Shown here: in pieces, positions 1-8,138 of the stretch | How the letters are laid out: every line of letters begins with the position of its first letter | Numbering within the stretch: position 1 is the stretch's first letter | Source of the DNA: Streptomyces sp. NBC_01485 | GTDB taxonomy: Bacteria; Actinomycetota; Actinomycetes; Streptomycetales; Streptomycetaceae | Direction of reading: 5' to 3' | DNA: 64,000 nucleotides | Assembly (NCBI RefSeq): GCF_036227125.1 | Contig: NZ_CP109435.1 | Coordinates: 3,782,001-3,846,000, forward strand | Made by a program: the position numbers and the translations under genes | The notes under the pieces: model-generated | The model's input: only the letters and a program-made list of their open reading frames with translations | The model's database searches: none | Told to the model about the DNA's origin: nothing

Positions 1-14
1 GTCTCCCGGAAGGG

Positions 15-1679
15 TCACGCGTCGTCACCCTCGCGCATCGGCACCCGGACGCCCCGCTCGTCGGCGACCGACTCGGCGATGTCGTAGCCCGCGTCCACGT
101 GCCGGATGACGCCCATGCCGGGGTCGTTGGTCAGGACCCGGCGGATCTTCTCGCCGGCGAGCTTCGTGCCGTCCGCCACGGACACCTGGCCGGCGTGGAT
201 GGAGCGGCCCATGCCGACGCCGCCGCCGTGGTGGATCGACACCCAGGAGGCACCCGACGCCACGTTCACCATGGCGTTCAGCAGCGGCCAGTCGGCGATC
301 GCGTCGGAGCCGTCGAGCATGGCCTCGGTCTCGCGGTACGGGGAGGCGACGGAACCGCAGTCGAGGTGGTCGCGGCCGATGGCCAGCGGCGCGGCCAGCT
401 CACCGCTCGCCACCATGTCGTTGAACCGCTCGCCGGCCTTGTCGCGCTCGCCGTAGCCGAGCCAGCAGATCCGGGCGGGCAGGCCCTGGAAGTGGACCCG
501 CTCGCCGGCCATCTTCATCCAGCGGTGCAGGGATTCGTTCTCCGGGAAGAGGTCGAGGATCGCCTTGTCGGTCTTGGCGATGTCGGAGGCCTCGCCGGAC
601 AGGGCGGCCCAGCGGAAGGGGCCCTTGCCCTCGCAGAACAGCGGGCGGATGTAGGCCGGTACGAAGCCGGGGAACGCGAACGCCCGGTCGTACCCGGCGA
701 GTTGGGCCTCGCCGCGGATGGAGTTGCCGTAGTCGAAGACCTCGGCGCCGGCGTCCATGAAGCCGACCATCGCCTCGACGTGCCGGGCCATGGACTCACG
801 GGCGCGGGTGGTGAAGCCCGCCGGGTCCTTGGCGGCCGCGTCGGCCATGTCGTCGAAGTCGACGCCGACGGGGAGGTAGGCCAGCGGGTCGTGGGCCGAG
901 GTCTGGTCGGTCACGATGTCGATGGGGGCGCTCTCGGCGAGCATGCGCGGGAGCAGTTCGGCGGCGTTGCCCAGCAGGCCGATGGAGAGCGGGCGGCGGG
1001 CGTCACGGGCCTCGACGGCGAGCTGGAGGGCGTGCTCCAGGGAGTCGGCCTTCACGTCGAGGTAGCGGTGCTCGATACGGCGCTCGATGGCGCGCGGGTC
1101 GACGTCGATGCAGATCGCGACGCCGTCGTTCATCGTCACCGCGAGGGGCTGGGCGCCGCCCATGCCGCCGAGGCCGGCGGTGAGGGTGATCGTGCCCGCG
1201 AGGGTGCCGTCGAACTTCTTCGCGGCGACGGCGGCGAAGGTCTCGTAGGTGCCCTGGAGGATGCCCTGGGTGCCGATGTAGATCCAGGAACCGGCGGTCA
1301 TCTGGCCGTACATCGTCAGGCCGAGCTGCTCCAGCCTGCGGAACTCCTCCCAGTTGGCCCAGTCGCCGACGAGGTTGGAGTTGGCGATGAGGACGCGCGG
1401 GGCCCACTCGTGGGTCTGCATGACGCCGACCGGCCGGCCGGACTGGACGAGCATCGTCTCGTCCTGCTTCAGGGTGCGCAGCGTGCGCACCATGGCGTCG
1501 TACGAGCGCCAGTCACGGGCCGCCTTGCCCGTGCCGCCGTAGACGACGAGCTTGTCGGGGTGTTCGGCCACCTCGGGGTCGAGGTTGTTCTGCAGCATCC
1601 GCAGGGCGGCCTCCTGCTGCCATCCCAGGGCGCTCAGTTCCGTACCGCGCGACGCTCGTACGGGGCGGGGTCCTGACAT
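15..1679 (-). CDS. hutU: Urocanate hydratase (urocanase)
   Basis: Cytosolic enzyme converting urocanate to imidazolone propionate, the second step of histidine breakdown. The 554-residue length is normal. Visible hallmarks are the NAD-binding stretch GLGGMGGAQPL, the C-terminal motif HHGGGVGMGRSIHAGQ, and RDHLDCGSVASP. The start MSGPRPV is chosen because AGGAGG lies just upstream at about 1687-1692; an in-frame upstream ATG at 1733 has no such site. The gene stands alone on this strand. No complete set of hut genes is in the window; the only other candidate is the atypical lyase at 6467-7996. Confidence 0.97.
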   Translation of the reverse strand: MSGPRPVRASRGTELSALGWQQEAALRMLQNNLDPEVAEHPDKLVVYGGTGKAARDWRSYDAMVRTLRTLKQDETMLVQSGRPVGVMQTHEWAPRVLIANSNLVGDWANWEEFRRLEQLGLTMYGQMTAGSWIYIGTQGILQGTYETFAAVAAKKFDGTLAGTITLTAGLGGMGGAQPLAVTMNDGVAICIDVDPRAIERRIEHRYLDVKADSLEHALQLAVEARDARRPLSIGLLGNAAELLPRMLAESAPIDIVTDQTSAHDPLAYLPVGVDFDDMADAAAKDPAGFTTRARESMARHVEAMVGFMDAGAEVFDYGNSIRGEAQLAGYDRAFAFPGFVPAYIRPLFCEGKGPFRWAALSGEASDIAKTDKAILDLFPENESLHRWMKMAGERVHFQGLPARICWLGYGERDKAGERFNDMVASGELAAPLAIGRDHLDCGSVASPYRETEAMLDGSDAIADWPLLNAMVNVASGASWVSIHHGGGVGMGRSIHAGQVSVADGTKLAGEKIRRVLTNDPGMGVIRHVDAGYDIAESVADERGVRVPMREGDDA

Positions 1680-2085
1680 GGTCTGCCTCCTTGCGGATGG
1701 GTGATCCCGGCGGGTGTTGCTGTTGTTATTCACATCCTGGCCCGCTGAATAGAGCTAGTCAATAGGGCGGGGGCCGAAGACGGGAGACACAGCAGGAGAA
1801 GGGAGGGTGCGCGCCGCGGGCAGGGGAGGGCGCGCGCCACAGAGAGGGAGGGCGCGCGCCGCCGCGCTCACCACCCCGGACGGACGCGCGCGCCGTTGAC
1901 GCGCACAGGTGCGCAAGAGGTTGATGGGAGCCGATGGGGGGGCCGATGAGAACGGGGTCAGCCGACCCACGTTAGTGACCCGGCCGCATGTTCCGCTGGA
2001 AAATGCCAGAAGACTCACCCCTCACACATACGTTGCGTAGCGTCTCCATCACTCAGCCGAACCGCAGGCAGGAGGGGAGCCAACG
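1680..2085. other. Intergenic region between hutU and the roadblock operon
   Basis: A 406-bp divergent intergenic region that must hold the promoters of both flanking units. I see no gene in it. Its only clear structure is the GC-rich triple repeat at 1801-1860, annotated separately. Confidence 0.6.
1801..1860. repeat. Three spaced 15-bp direct repeats
   Basis: GGGAGGGYGCGCGCC occurs three times, at 1801-1815, 1824-1838 and 1846-1860, with start-to-start spacing of 23 and 22 bp. The copies are identical except for one T in the first. They lie in the divergent promoter region and could be a protein-binding array, or a short expansion of high-GC sequence. Confidence 0.6.
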
Positions 2086-2652
2086 GTGCCCGGAATCGAC
2101 GAGTGTCTACTGGAGGCCATGCGGCTGCCCGGTGCCCGGGGCGCGGCCCTGGTCGACTGGACGAGCGGGCTGGCCCTGGGCTCGGTCGGGGAGTTCCCCG
2201 GCGGCGACCACGAGGCGGCTGCCGCCGAGGCCGCGGAGGTCGCCCGCCTCACGGCGGAGCAACGGTCCTTCACACCCGACGGCCATGCCACCCACGGCGA
2301 CGAGGGGGACGGGCGGGTCCTGCGGGATGGGCAAGCCGTGGGGGGCGAGGGGGACGGGGGTGGGGGTGGGGAGGGCGCCGGACACGGGGCCGGCCCCGGT
2401 CCTGGTCCCACCCCCATTCCCACGCCCGGCCCCGGGCCCAGCCCCGGCCCCGGCCCCGACCTCGGTCTAGCCGATCCTCCCCTCGAAGACCTGATCATCA
2501 GCAACCGGGACAGCTACCACGTGCTCCGCTTCGTGCCGACGTCCTTCGACAGCAGCGTGTTCCTGCACGTGTGGCTGGCCCGGCCGGACGGCAATCTCGC
2601 GCTGGCCCGGATCCGGCTCGGTGAGATGGCCGAACGGCTGGTGCTGGGATGA
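2086..2652 (+). CDS. Roadblock/LC7-like protein with Gly/Pro-rich insertion
   Basis: A 188-residue protein. Its start (MPGIDECLLEAMRLPGARG, ALVDWTSGLALGS) and end (the ISNRDSYHVLRF stretch, then FLHVWLARPDGNLALARIRL) match the layout of the shorter paralogue at 4345-4719. Between them is a low-complexity stretch of Gly, Glu and Pro (about residues 85-125) not seen in that paralogue. The start is GTG behind AGGAGGGGAG. It is the first gene of a four-gene plus-strand set and overlaps the next gene by ATGA. Roadblock domains usually dimerise and regulate small GTPases, but no GTPase is encoded nearby, so the partner is unknown. Confidence 0.6.
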   Translation: MPGIDECLLEAMRLPGARGAALVDWTSGLALGSVGEFPGGDHEAAAAEAAEVARLTAEQRSFTPDGHATHGDEGDGRVLRDGQAVGGEGDGGGGGEGAGHGAGPGPGPTPIPTPGPGPSPGPGPDLGLADPPLEDLIISNRDSYHVLRFVPTSFDSSVFLHVWLARPDGNLALARIRLGEMAERLVLG

Positions 2653-3755
2653 CCGCGGTGAGAACGACCCCGCCCGGCACCACCCCGCCGCCCCGGCTGC
2701 CGGTGCGGGAGAAGTCGGCGGCCCGGGAGCGCGGCGGCGGACTGTCGCCGATGCTGACCCGGCTGGCGGCCGAGCGGGCGACCGGTGTCCTGGAGCGCGA
2801 GCGCGGCTCGCTCTACCTCGCCGAGGGCCGCGTGGTGCACGCGGAGAGCCCCCTCGCCCCCGGCCTCGACGTCCTGCTCCTGGCCCACGGCACGCTCGCC
2901 CCGGCCGTCTGGCAGGACGCGGTGGACCGGGCCGACGAGGAGTACGGCGCCGCCCGGCTGCTGCTCGACGCGGGCCGGGTCCCGCGCGGGGCGCTGGAAC
3001 TGTGCCACCTGGAGGCGGTGTTCGACGCGGCGTACTTCGCGCTCACCCCCAGCAGCACCCCGGGCCACTTCCGGTACGGCGCCGGGCACTGGCTCGGCAC
3101 CCTCAGACCGGTCCAGGTCGACGTGGTCGAGCGCGAGACGCTGCGCCGCCGTGCGCTGCTGCACCGGCTGTGGCCGGACCCGTTGACCGACGGGGCGCCG
3201 TTGCGGCGGGCCGAGACCGTCGCCGCGCCGGCGCCGACCGCCCGGCAGAGCGCGGTACTGGCCCTGGTGGACGGCGTGCGCACCGCGACGGACATAGCCC
3301 GCGAGCTGGGGCGGCAGGCCTTCCACACCCTGGTGGACGTCCGGCGTCTGGCGGCGGCGGGCCTGCTCACCGCCCTCTTCCCGCCACCCCGCCCTCACCA
3401 CCCACCCCACCCGCCTCACTCACCGACGGCACCCCATCTCCACCCCCAGGCCCAGGCCCAGGCCTATCCTCCCCAGGCCTATCCCCAGTCCCCGGCCCAG
3501 TCCCCGGCCCAATCCCCATCCCCGTCCCCATCCCATCAAGAGCCCCACCTTCATCCCCACGCCCATGTCCACCCCAACACCGACCCTTCTGCCCACCCCC
3601 GTCCCCATCCCGCACTCCCCACCGTCACCGCCACCAACCCCGCCACCAACCCCGTCCCCGTCCCCGACCCCCCGCCGGGCATCACCCTGCCCCGCGTCAA
3701 CGACCCCGACATCACCCTGCTGAAGAGGCTCAGGGATGCGCTGGAGGCCCTTTGA
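2649..3755 (+). CDS. DUF4388/PATAN-like protein with Pro/His-rich tail
   Basis: A 368-residue protein whose N-terminal part (about 30-120) has the pattern ATGVLERERGSLYLAEGRVV, reminiscent of DUF4388 domains (ligand or effector modules linked to Roadblock and GTPase systems). Around 190-240 a winged-helix-like segment follows (LALVDGVRTATDIARELG). A long Pro/Gln/His-rich tail (about 245-345) ends in a short conserved-looking segment, DITLLKRLRDALEAL. It starts within the stop of the preceding gene (ATGA), so the two are probably translated together. The family assignment rests on the motif pattern alone. Confidence 0.55.
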   Translation: MTAVRTTPPGTTPPPRLPVREKSAARERGGGLSPMLTRLAAERATGVLERERGSLYLAEGRVVHAESPLAPGLDVLLLAHGTLAPAVWQDAVDRADEEYGAARLLLDAGRVPRGALELCHLEAVFDAAYFALTPSSTPGHFRYGAGHWLGTLRPVQVDVVERETLRRRALLHRLWPDPLTDGAPLRRAETVAAPAPTARQSAVLALVDGVRTATDIARELGRQAFHTLVDVRRLAAAGLLTALFPPPRPHHPPHPPHSPTAPHLHPQAQAQAYPPQAYPQSPAQSPAQSPSPSPSHQEPHLHPHAHVHPNTDPSAHPRPHPALPTVTATNPATNPVPVPDPPPGITLPRVNDPDITLLKRLRDALEAL

Positions 3756-3789
3756 ACGGCAGCGACCGCGCGCCGAAAGGAGCGAGCTG

Positions 3790-4323
3790 ATGGCGTCCGA
3801 GCCCGAGATCCTCGACGAACTCCGGCGACTGCGGGCCCGGGTGCCGCAGTTGACCGGCGCGCTCGCGGCGGGCGTGGACGGTCTCGTCCTCGCCCACGAC
3901 ACACCCGGTGTGGAGCCGGAGGTGGTGGCCGCGCTGACCGCCGCCGCCCTCGGCGTCGCGGTGCGGATGGCGGACACGACCGGCCAGGGCGACTTCCGCG
4001 AGCTGCTGGTGCGCGGCCGGTACGGCTACGTCGCGACGTACGCGGCCGGCGAGAGCGCCGTACTCACCCTGCTCGCGCAGGACCGCGTCAACGTCGGCCG
4101 GCTCCACCTGGAGGGCCGCCGGGCCGGCGCCCGGATCGGGGAGCTGGTCGACGCGCTGGAGGCGAAGGCGCGGGAGGCGCGGACCGCCCCCGCCAAACCG
4201 CCGGCGAGGACACCCGCGAACGCGAAGGCGCCCGTGCGGACGCCCGCCAAGACACCCACCGTACGGACCAGATCGGCGCGCGGCCCGGCCACCACCAACG
4301 CGCGCACCACCACGGAAAGCTGA
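3790..4323 (+). CDS. Roadblock/LC7 domain protein with basic tail
   Basis: A 177-residue protein. Residues 1-125 fit a Roadblock/LC7 fold (VDGLVLAHDTPGVEPEVVAA, then a YVATYAAGESAVLTLLA strand). Residues 130-177 are a Lys/Arg/Ala/Thr/Pro-rich tail typical of disordered or nucleic-acid-contacting extensions. The start MASEPEIL has GAAAGGAG just upstream; the longer frame from 3736 overlaps the end of the preceding gene and is less likely. It is the third gene of the set. Confidence 0.65.
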   Translation: MASEPEILDELRRLRARVPQLTGALAAGVDGLVLAHDTPGVEPEVVAALTAAALGVAVRMADTTGQGDFRELLVRGRYGYVATYAAGESAVLTLLAQDRVNVGRLHLEGRRAGARIGELVDALEAKAREARTAPAKPPARTPANAKAPVRTPAKTPTVRTRSARGPATTNARTTTES

Positions 4324-4344
4324 CAGGAACCGAGGAGCACAGTC

Positions 4345-4719
4345 ATGGCCAATACCGAAACCACCCTGAAAGAGGCGCTGGCCTCCATCGAGGGCGCGAC
4401 CGGAGTCGCGCTCGTCGACTACACCAGCGGCATGGCGCTGGGCACGATGGGCGGCAGCAAGGGCTTCGACCTGAACGTCGCCGCCGCCGGCAACACCGAC
4501 GTGGTGCGCGCCAAGATGCGCACCATGGAGCACCTCGGGCTGAAGGCCGAGATCGAGGACATCCTGATCACCCTGTCCGACCAGTACCACCTGCTGCGGC
4601 TGATCAGCGGCCGCGGCGGCAACGGGCTCTTCCTCTACCTCGTGCTGGACGCGAAGCGGGCCAACCTGGCGATGGCCCGCCACCAGCTGAAGCGGATCGA
4701 GGAGGACCTGGAGGTCTAG
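4345..4719 (+). CDS. Compact Roadblock/LC7 domain protein
   Basis: A 124-residue single-domain protein starting MANTETTLKEALASIEGATG behind GAGGAG. It contains GVALVDYTSGMALGTMGG and a C-terminal helix MARHQLKRIEEDLEV. It is the clearest paralogue of the first gene in this operon and lacks that gene's insertion. It is the last gene before the hairpin at 4726-4753. Unlike the Streptomyces conservons, no histidine kinase, DUF742 protein or Ras-like GTPase accompanies it, so its output is unknown. Confidence 0.7.
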   Translation: MANTETTLKEALASIEGATGVALVDYTSGMALGTMGGSKGFDLNVAAAGNTDVVRAKMRTMEHLGLKAEIEDILITLSDQYHLLRLISGRGGNGLFLYLVLDAKRANLAMARHQLKRIEEDLEV

Positions 4720-4725
4720 AACAGG

Positions 4726-4753
4726 TCTGGACCAGGTCTGGAACTGGTCCAGA
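4726..4753. terminator. Bidirectional terminator hairpin
   Basis: Perfect 10-bp inverted repeat TCTGGACCAG / CTGGTCCAGA with an 8-nt loop. It sits between the converging roadblock operon and the membrane protein gene, so it can serve both. Confidence 0.65.
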
Positions 4754-4768
4754 ACCCCGCAGGACCGG

Positions 4769-5353
4769 TCAGACCAGCGCCGCGCTGTGGCGGCGCGCTC
4801 CGCCCGGGGCCGCGTCGCCCGCCGCGATGCCGGTGCTGCGGTACGCCTTGACGGCCTTGCCGGACGGGCGTCCGCCGCGCCGGTCCAGCCAGTCGACGCG
4901 CACCCACAGCAGCGCGTCCTCGTCCCGCTCGCGCCGCCCGAGCCAGGCGGCCTTCAGCCGCAGCCCGGTCCCGTAGCCGGCGAGCAGCATGCCGCCGGCC
5001 GCGGGCACCGCGAAGGCGCTGCCCAGCGCGGCCAGGAAGGCGAGGAGCAGCCACCAGCGGTGGCCGCGCCGCCAGGTGCGGACGGTCACCGCCCGGTCCT
5101 GGAGCACATCGTGTTTGCCGGCCCGGGCGGCGCCGTGCCCGAGTTCCCGGTAGCGCCGTCGGTCGCGCCACGCCACCGCGGCGACGGCCACGACGAACAG
5201 CGCGGCCCCGGCGAGGACCCCGATCCGCCGCCCCGTGAGTCCGGGCACCAGCACCCCGACCCCCGCCGCGAACACCCCGCACCACCACAACGGCGCGGCC
5301 CCGGCCCGTACGACGACGGCCACCCGCGCCAGCCCCTGTCCTCCGCGTGCCAC
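4769..5353 (-). CDS. Hypothetical membrane protein
   Basis: A 194-residue protein with hydrophobic segments at about residues 22-40, 45-62 and a longer pair near 95-130 (WWLLLAFLAALGSAFAVPAA). The C-terminal half is cytoplasmic and basic. The GTG start at 5353 is preferred over the ATG at 5419 because AGGAGG lies five bases before it. I recognise no family. It converges with the roadblock operon and follows the RpiR gene on the same strand. Confidence 0.6.
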   Translation of the reverse strand: MARGGQGLARVAVVVRAGAAPLWWCGVFAAGVGVLVPGLTGRRIGVLAGAALFVVAVAAVAWRDRRRYRELGHGAARAGKHDVLQDRAVTVRTWRRGHRWWLLLAFLAALGSAFAVPAAGGMLLAGYGTGLRLKAAWLGRRERDEDALLWVRVDWLDRRGGRPSGKAVKAYRSTGIAAGDAAPGGARRHSAALV

Positions 5354-5484
5354 GTCCGCCTCCTGGTCACTCCGGCACAGCCTCGTGAGCGGCCAGCGTA
5401 ATGAGCGAACGTGAGACAAGCATGAGAGCGGGCCTGCTCCACGAACAAGCCCACTCCACGCTCAGACGTACTGCACGAACAGAC

Positions 5485-6492
5485 CTACTCCACGAACAGC
5501 CCCCGGGCCGCCGCCCGCGCGTCGAACTCCTCCAGCCGGGCCTGCGCGTCCGGCAGGTCGTCGCACATCGCCTCCAGCAGCACCCGCCCGAGCAGCATCG
5601 GCGCGCACGCCGTGTCGAAGGCGAGCCCGGTGCCGACGGCGGCCGGCAGCAGCAGGTCGGAGACCTTGGCGACCGGCGCGAACGCGGAGTCGGCGACCGT
5701 CACCACGCTCAGCCCGGCCTCCCTGGCGTAGCCGAGGGTGTCGACGACCTCGCGCGGATACCGGGGCAGCGCGAAGCAGAGCAGCGCCGAGGCGCCCGCC
5801 CGTACGGCGGCGTCGATCCGGTCGTGGACCATCGTGCCGCCCTCGTTCAGCAGCCGTACGTCGGGGTGGACCTTGGCGGCGAAGTAGGCGAAGCCGTACG
5901 CCTGGGAGGCGGCGGCGCGCAGGCCGAACACGGGGAGCGGACGCGAGGCGGCCAGCAGCCGGCCCGCCCGCTGCACGGGCCGGGGGTCGGCGAGCAGCTC
6001 GGCGAGGTGCTTCAGGTTCTCGATCTCGGCCTCGACGGCCTGCTGGTACTCGTTGTGCGCGGCCGAGCCGGCCGGCTGTTCGGCGGGCGCGACCTCGCGC
6101 AGGTGCTTGCGCAGGGCGGGGTAGCCGTCGAAGCCGAGGGCGACCGCGAAGCGGGTCACGGACGGCTGGCTGACCCCGGCGAGTTCGGCCAGCTCCACGC
6201 TGGAGAGGAACGGCACGTCGGCGGCGCGCCGCACCATGCTGTGCGCGATACGCCGCTGAGTCGGCGTCAGCCGATGCCCCTCGAACAGCGCCTGCAACCG
6301 AGCAGAGGGACTGTCCCCCACGCCAGCCCCCACGCCAGCCCCCACACCGGACACATCCGCACCAGACGCACCAGACGCTCCAGCGCCAGACACATCCGCC
6401 CCCCGTACCCCCGCACCCGGCACAGCTGCCCCAGCAGCCCCCGGCGCCCCCGCACCCCGCACGCCCTCACCGATCTCCGTGTCCGCGCTCAT
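5485..6492 (-). CDS. RpiR/MurR-family transcriptional regulator
   Basis: A 335-residue regulator. After a low-complexity Gly/Ala/Val N-terminus (1-50) comes the RpiR helix-turn-helix (about 55-125, LTPTQRRIAHSMVRRAA, then ELAGVSQPSVTRFAVALGF). A SIS domain follows (about 165-300, FGLRAAASQAYGFAYFAAK), the module that binds phosphosugars or other small ligands. GGAGGGG precedes the ATG. Its start overlaps the end of the lyase-like gene by 26 bases, so the two are very probably co-transcribed and may be functionally linked. Its operator is not identified; the dyad at 8103-8120 is a candidate. Confidence 0.85.
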   Translation of the reverse strand: MSADTEIGEGVRGAGAPGAAGAAVPGAGVRGADVSGAGASGASGADVSGVGAGVGAGVGDSPSARLQALFEGHRLTPTQRRIAHSMVRRAADVPFLSSVELAELAGVSQPSVTRFAVALGFDGYPALRKHLREVAPAEQPAGSAAHNEYQQAVEAEIENLKHLAELLADPRPVQRAGRLLAASRPLPVFGLRAAASQAYGFAYFAAKVHPDVRLLNEGGTMVHDRIDAAVRAGASALLCFALPRYPREVVDTLGYAREAGLSVVTVADSAFAPVAKVSDLLLPAAVGTGLAFDTACAPMLLGRVLLEAMCDDLPDAQARLEEFDARAAARGLFVE

Positions 6493-7996
6493 TCCCCGTT
6501 CCCCTCCAGATGTCCGTGAACCGGTCCAGCAGTCCGGCCGCCGCGTTCACGTCGCCGGTGAGCGGGCGGTCGGCCTGTTCCGCGTCGAGCTCCGCCTCGG
6601 CCAGTTCCAGCGCGTCCCAGGCCGGCAGTCCCGGTTCGGGCCGCAGCTCGCGCTGGCGCAGCGCCCGTACGGCGGCGACGAGTTCGCAGCCGACGACGAG
6701 ACGGTACGCGGCGCAGGCGCGCAGTGTCTGCCGGGCGGCGAGCGAAGCGAAACTGGCCTGTTCCTCGACGCCCCGGGAGAGTACAGCGTGGCCCAGCGAG
6801 GCGGGCGCGGAGAAGGCCCGCAGGTCCCCGAGGGCGGCAGCGGCGGCGTATTCGAGGATCATCACGCCGGAGGAGGCGGGCTCGGGGTCGGCGAGGAAGG
6901 GGCGCAGCCGGGTGTAGGCGGGCTCGTTCATGGTCGACAGGCGGGACGTGGACAGCCGGGCCACCTGGGTCAGGGCCAGCCTGAAGTGGTCCAGGGCGAG
7001 GGCGAGTTGGGCCTGGTAGAAGCCGCCGTGGTGGTAGGCGGCCATGTCCTCGGGGCAGATGAGGGGGTTCTCGGCGGCCGCGTTGATCTCGATGGCGATC
7101 ACCTCCTCCAGCGCGTCGGCGGCGTCGTGCGCGGGGCCGTGGATCTGGGGCAGGCAGCGGAATCCGTACGGGTCCTGGATACGGCCCAGGGGCGGCGTCG
7201 GCCGGTCCTCGGCGCCGATCAACTCCCGCATGCGGCGGGCGACTTCGGCGGAGCCGCGGTGCGGGCGGGCGGCGTGCACGGGGGCGGCGTACGCCTCGTG
7301 CGAGCCGTCGACGGCGAGCAGGGAGAGCGCGCCGACGACCTGGGTGGCCTCCAGCAGCCCGCGCAGTTCGTGCAGGGCGAGGGCGGCCTGGCCGAGGGTG
7401 AGGGCGTTGCTGCTGATGAGCGCGAGGGCGTCGTTGTTGTCGAGCTGCTGCGGCTCGGGCGCTCCCGTGCCGCGCCAGGGGTGCTCCCCCACCAGCGCGA
7501 GCCCGACCTGCGCCAGCGCCGCCAGGTCGCCCGTTCCGACCGAGCCGAACTCGTTGACGACCGGATGGGCGCCGCTCTCCAGCGCCTCGCACAGCGCGGT
7601 GACGACGCTGGGCCGCAGCCCCGCGCCGCCGGCGAGCAACTGGTTGGCGCGGACCGCGAGCATCGCGCGGACCTGCCGGGCGGGCAGTTCCTCGCCGATG
7701 GCGCCGGCGTGGCTGCGCAGCAGGCGCAGTCCGTGCTCGGCGGCGGCGTCGGTGGGCACGTCCTCGTTCCGGTTGGCGCCGACGCCGGTGGAGCGGCCGT
7801 AGACGCGGCCGGTGGCGGCGATCTGGCGGGCGGCGTCCCAGGTCTCGGTCATCCGCTTGGTCGCGTCGGTGCCGGGGACCGGGCGGGCGGTCCCGTCGGC
7901 GAGGCGCGCGACGTCCGCGACGCCGAGGGCGATCCCGTCGAGGACGACGAGACCGGGGCCGGCCCCGGGAATGGCGTCCACGATCCGAGATGACAT
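6467..7996 (-). CDS. Histidine/aromatic amino acid lyase homologue with abnormal MIO triad
   Basis: A 509-residue member of the HAL/PAL family. Recognisable active-site segments are YGRSTGVG (Tyr66, normally YGxNTGFG), RIQDPYGFRCLPQIHG and the C-terminal EEQASF segment. The family's MIO cofactor forms from Ala-Ser-Gly in GSVGASGDL, but here residues 151-158 read GSVGTGDL. The triad is one residue shorter and has no serine. Either the enzyme works without MIO, builds a variant from Thr155, or has another role. The start MSSRIV follows a GAGGGGAG. It is divergent from the ABC importer and overlaps the RpiR gene. It should not be called functional hutH without further evidence. Confidence 0.8.
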   Translation of the reverse strand: MSSRIVDAIPGAGPGLVVLDGIALGVADVARLADGTARPVPGTDATKRMTETWDAARQIAATGRVYGRSTGVGANRNEDVPTDAAAEHGLRLLRSHAGAIGEELPARQVRAMLAVRANQLLAGGAGLRPSVVTALCEALESGAHPVVNEFGSVGTGDLAALAQVGLALVGEHPWRGTGAPEPQQLDNNDALALISSNALTLGQAALALHELRGLLEATQVVGALSLLAVDGSHEAYAAPVHAARPHRGSAEVARRMRELIGAEDRPTPPLGRIQDPYGFRCLPQIHGPAHDAADALEEVIAIEINAAAENPLICPEDMAAYHHGGFYQAQLALALDHFRLALTQVARLSTSRLSTMNEPAYTRLRPFLADPEPASSGVMILEYAAAAALGDLRAFSAPASLGHAVLSRGVEEQASFASLAARQTLRACAAYRLVVGCELVAAVRALRQRELRPEPGLPAWDALELAEAELDAEQADRPLTGDVNAAAGLLDRFTDIWRGTGNERGHGDR

Positions 7997-8074
7997 AAGG
8001 CCACAAACTCCCCTCAATCCGGACACCTGATCTTGCCTGCCGGTCATCCGTTACGTCGGATTAACACCGGACCG

Positions 8075-8120
8075 TTGACAAGTTATTCATCTACAGAGAA
8101 CTCTGCATGACGTTATACAG
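8075..8120 (+). promoter_or_regulatory. Candidate promoter and operator before the importer operon
   Basis: TTGACA at 8075-8080 resembles a -35 box. The dyad CTGCATGACGTTATACAG (8103-8120) matches its reverse complement at 14 of 18 positions and ends 18 bp before the importer start codon. A bound regulator here could block the promoter or ribosome. It lies in the divergent region shared with the lyase gene. Confidence 0.45.
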
Positions 8121-8138
8121 CCGGGCAAGGGACAACTC

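Noticed and set aside
99..1676. Long plus-strand frame opposite hutU
   Set aside because: It is the antisense shadow of a clear urocanase gene, with Gly/Val/Arg-rich composition and no motif.
6479..7993. 504-residue plus-strand frame opposite the lyase
   Set aside because: High-GC antisense shadow; the minus-strand frame has family motifs.
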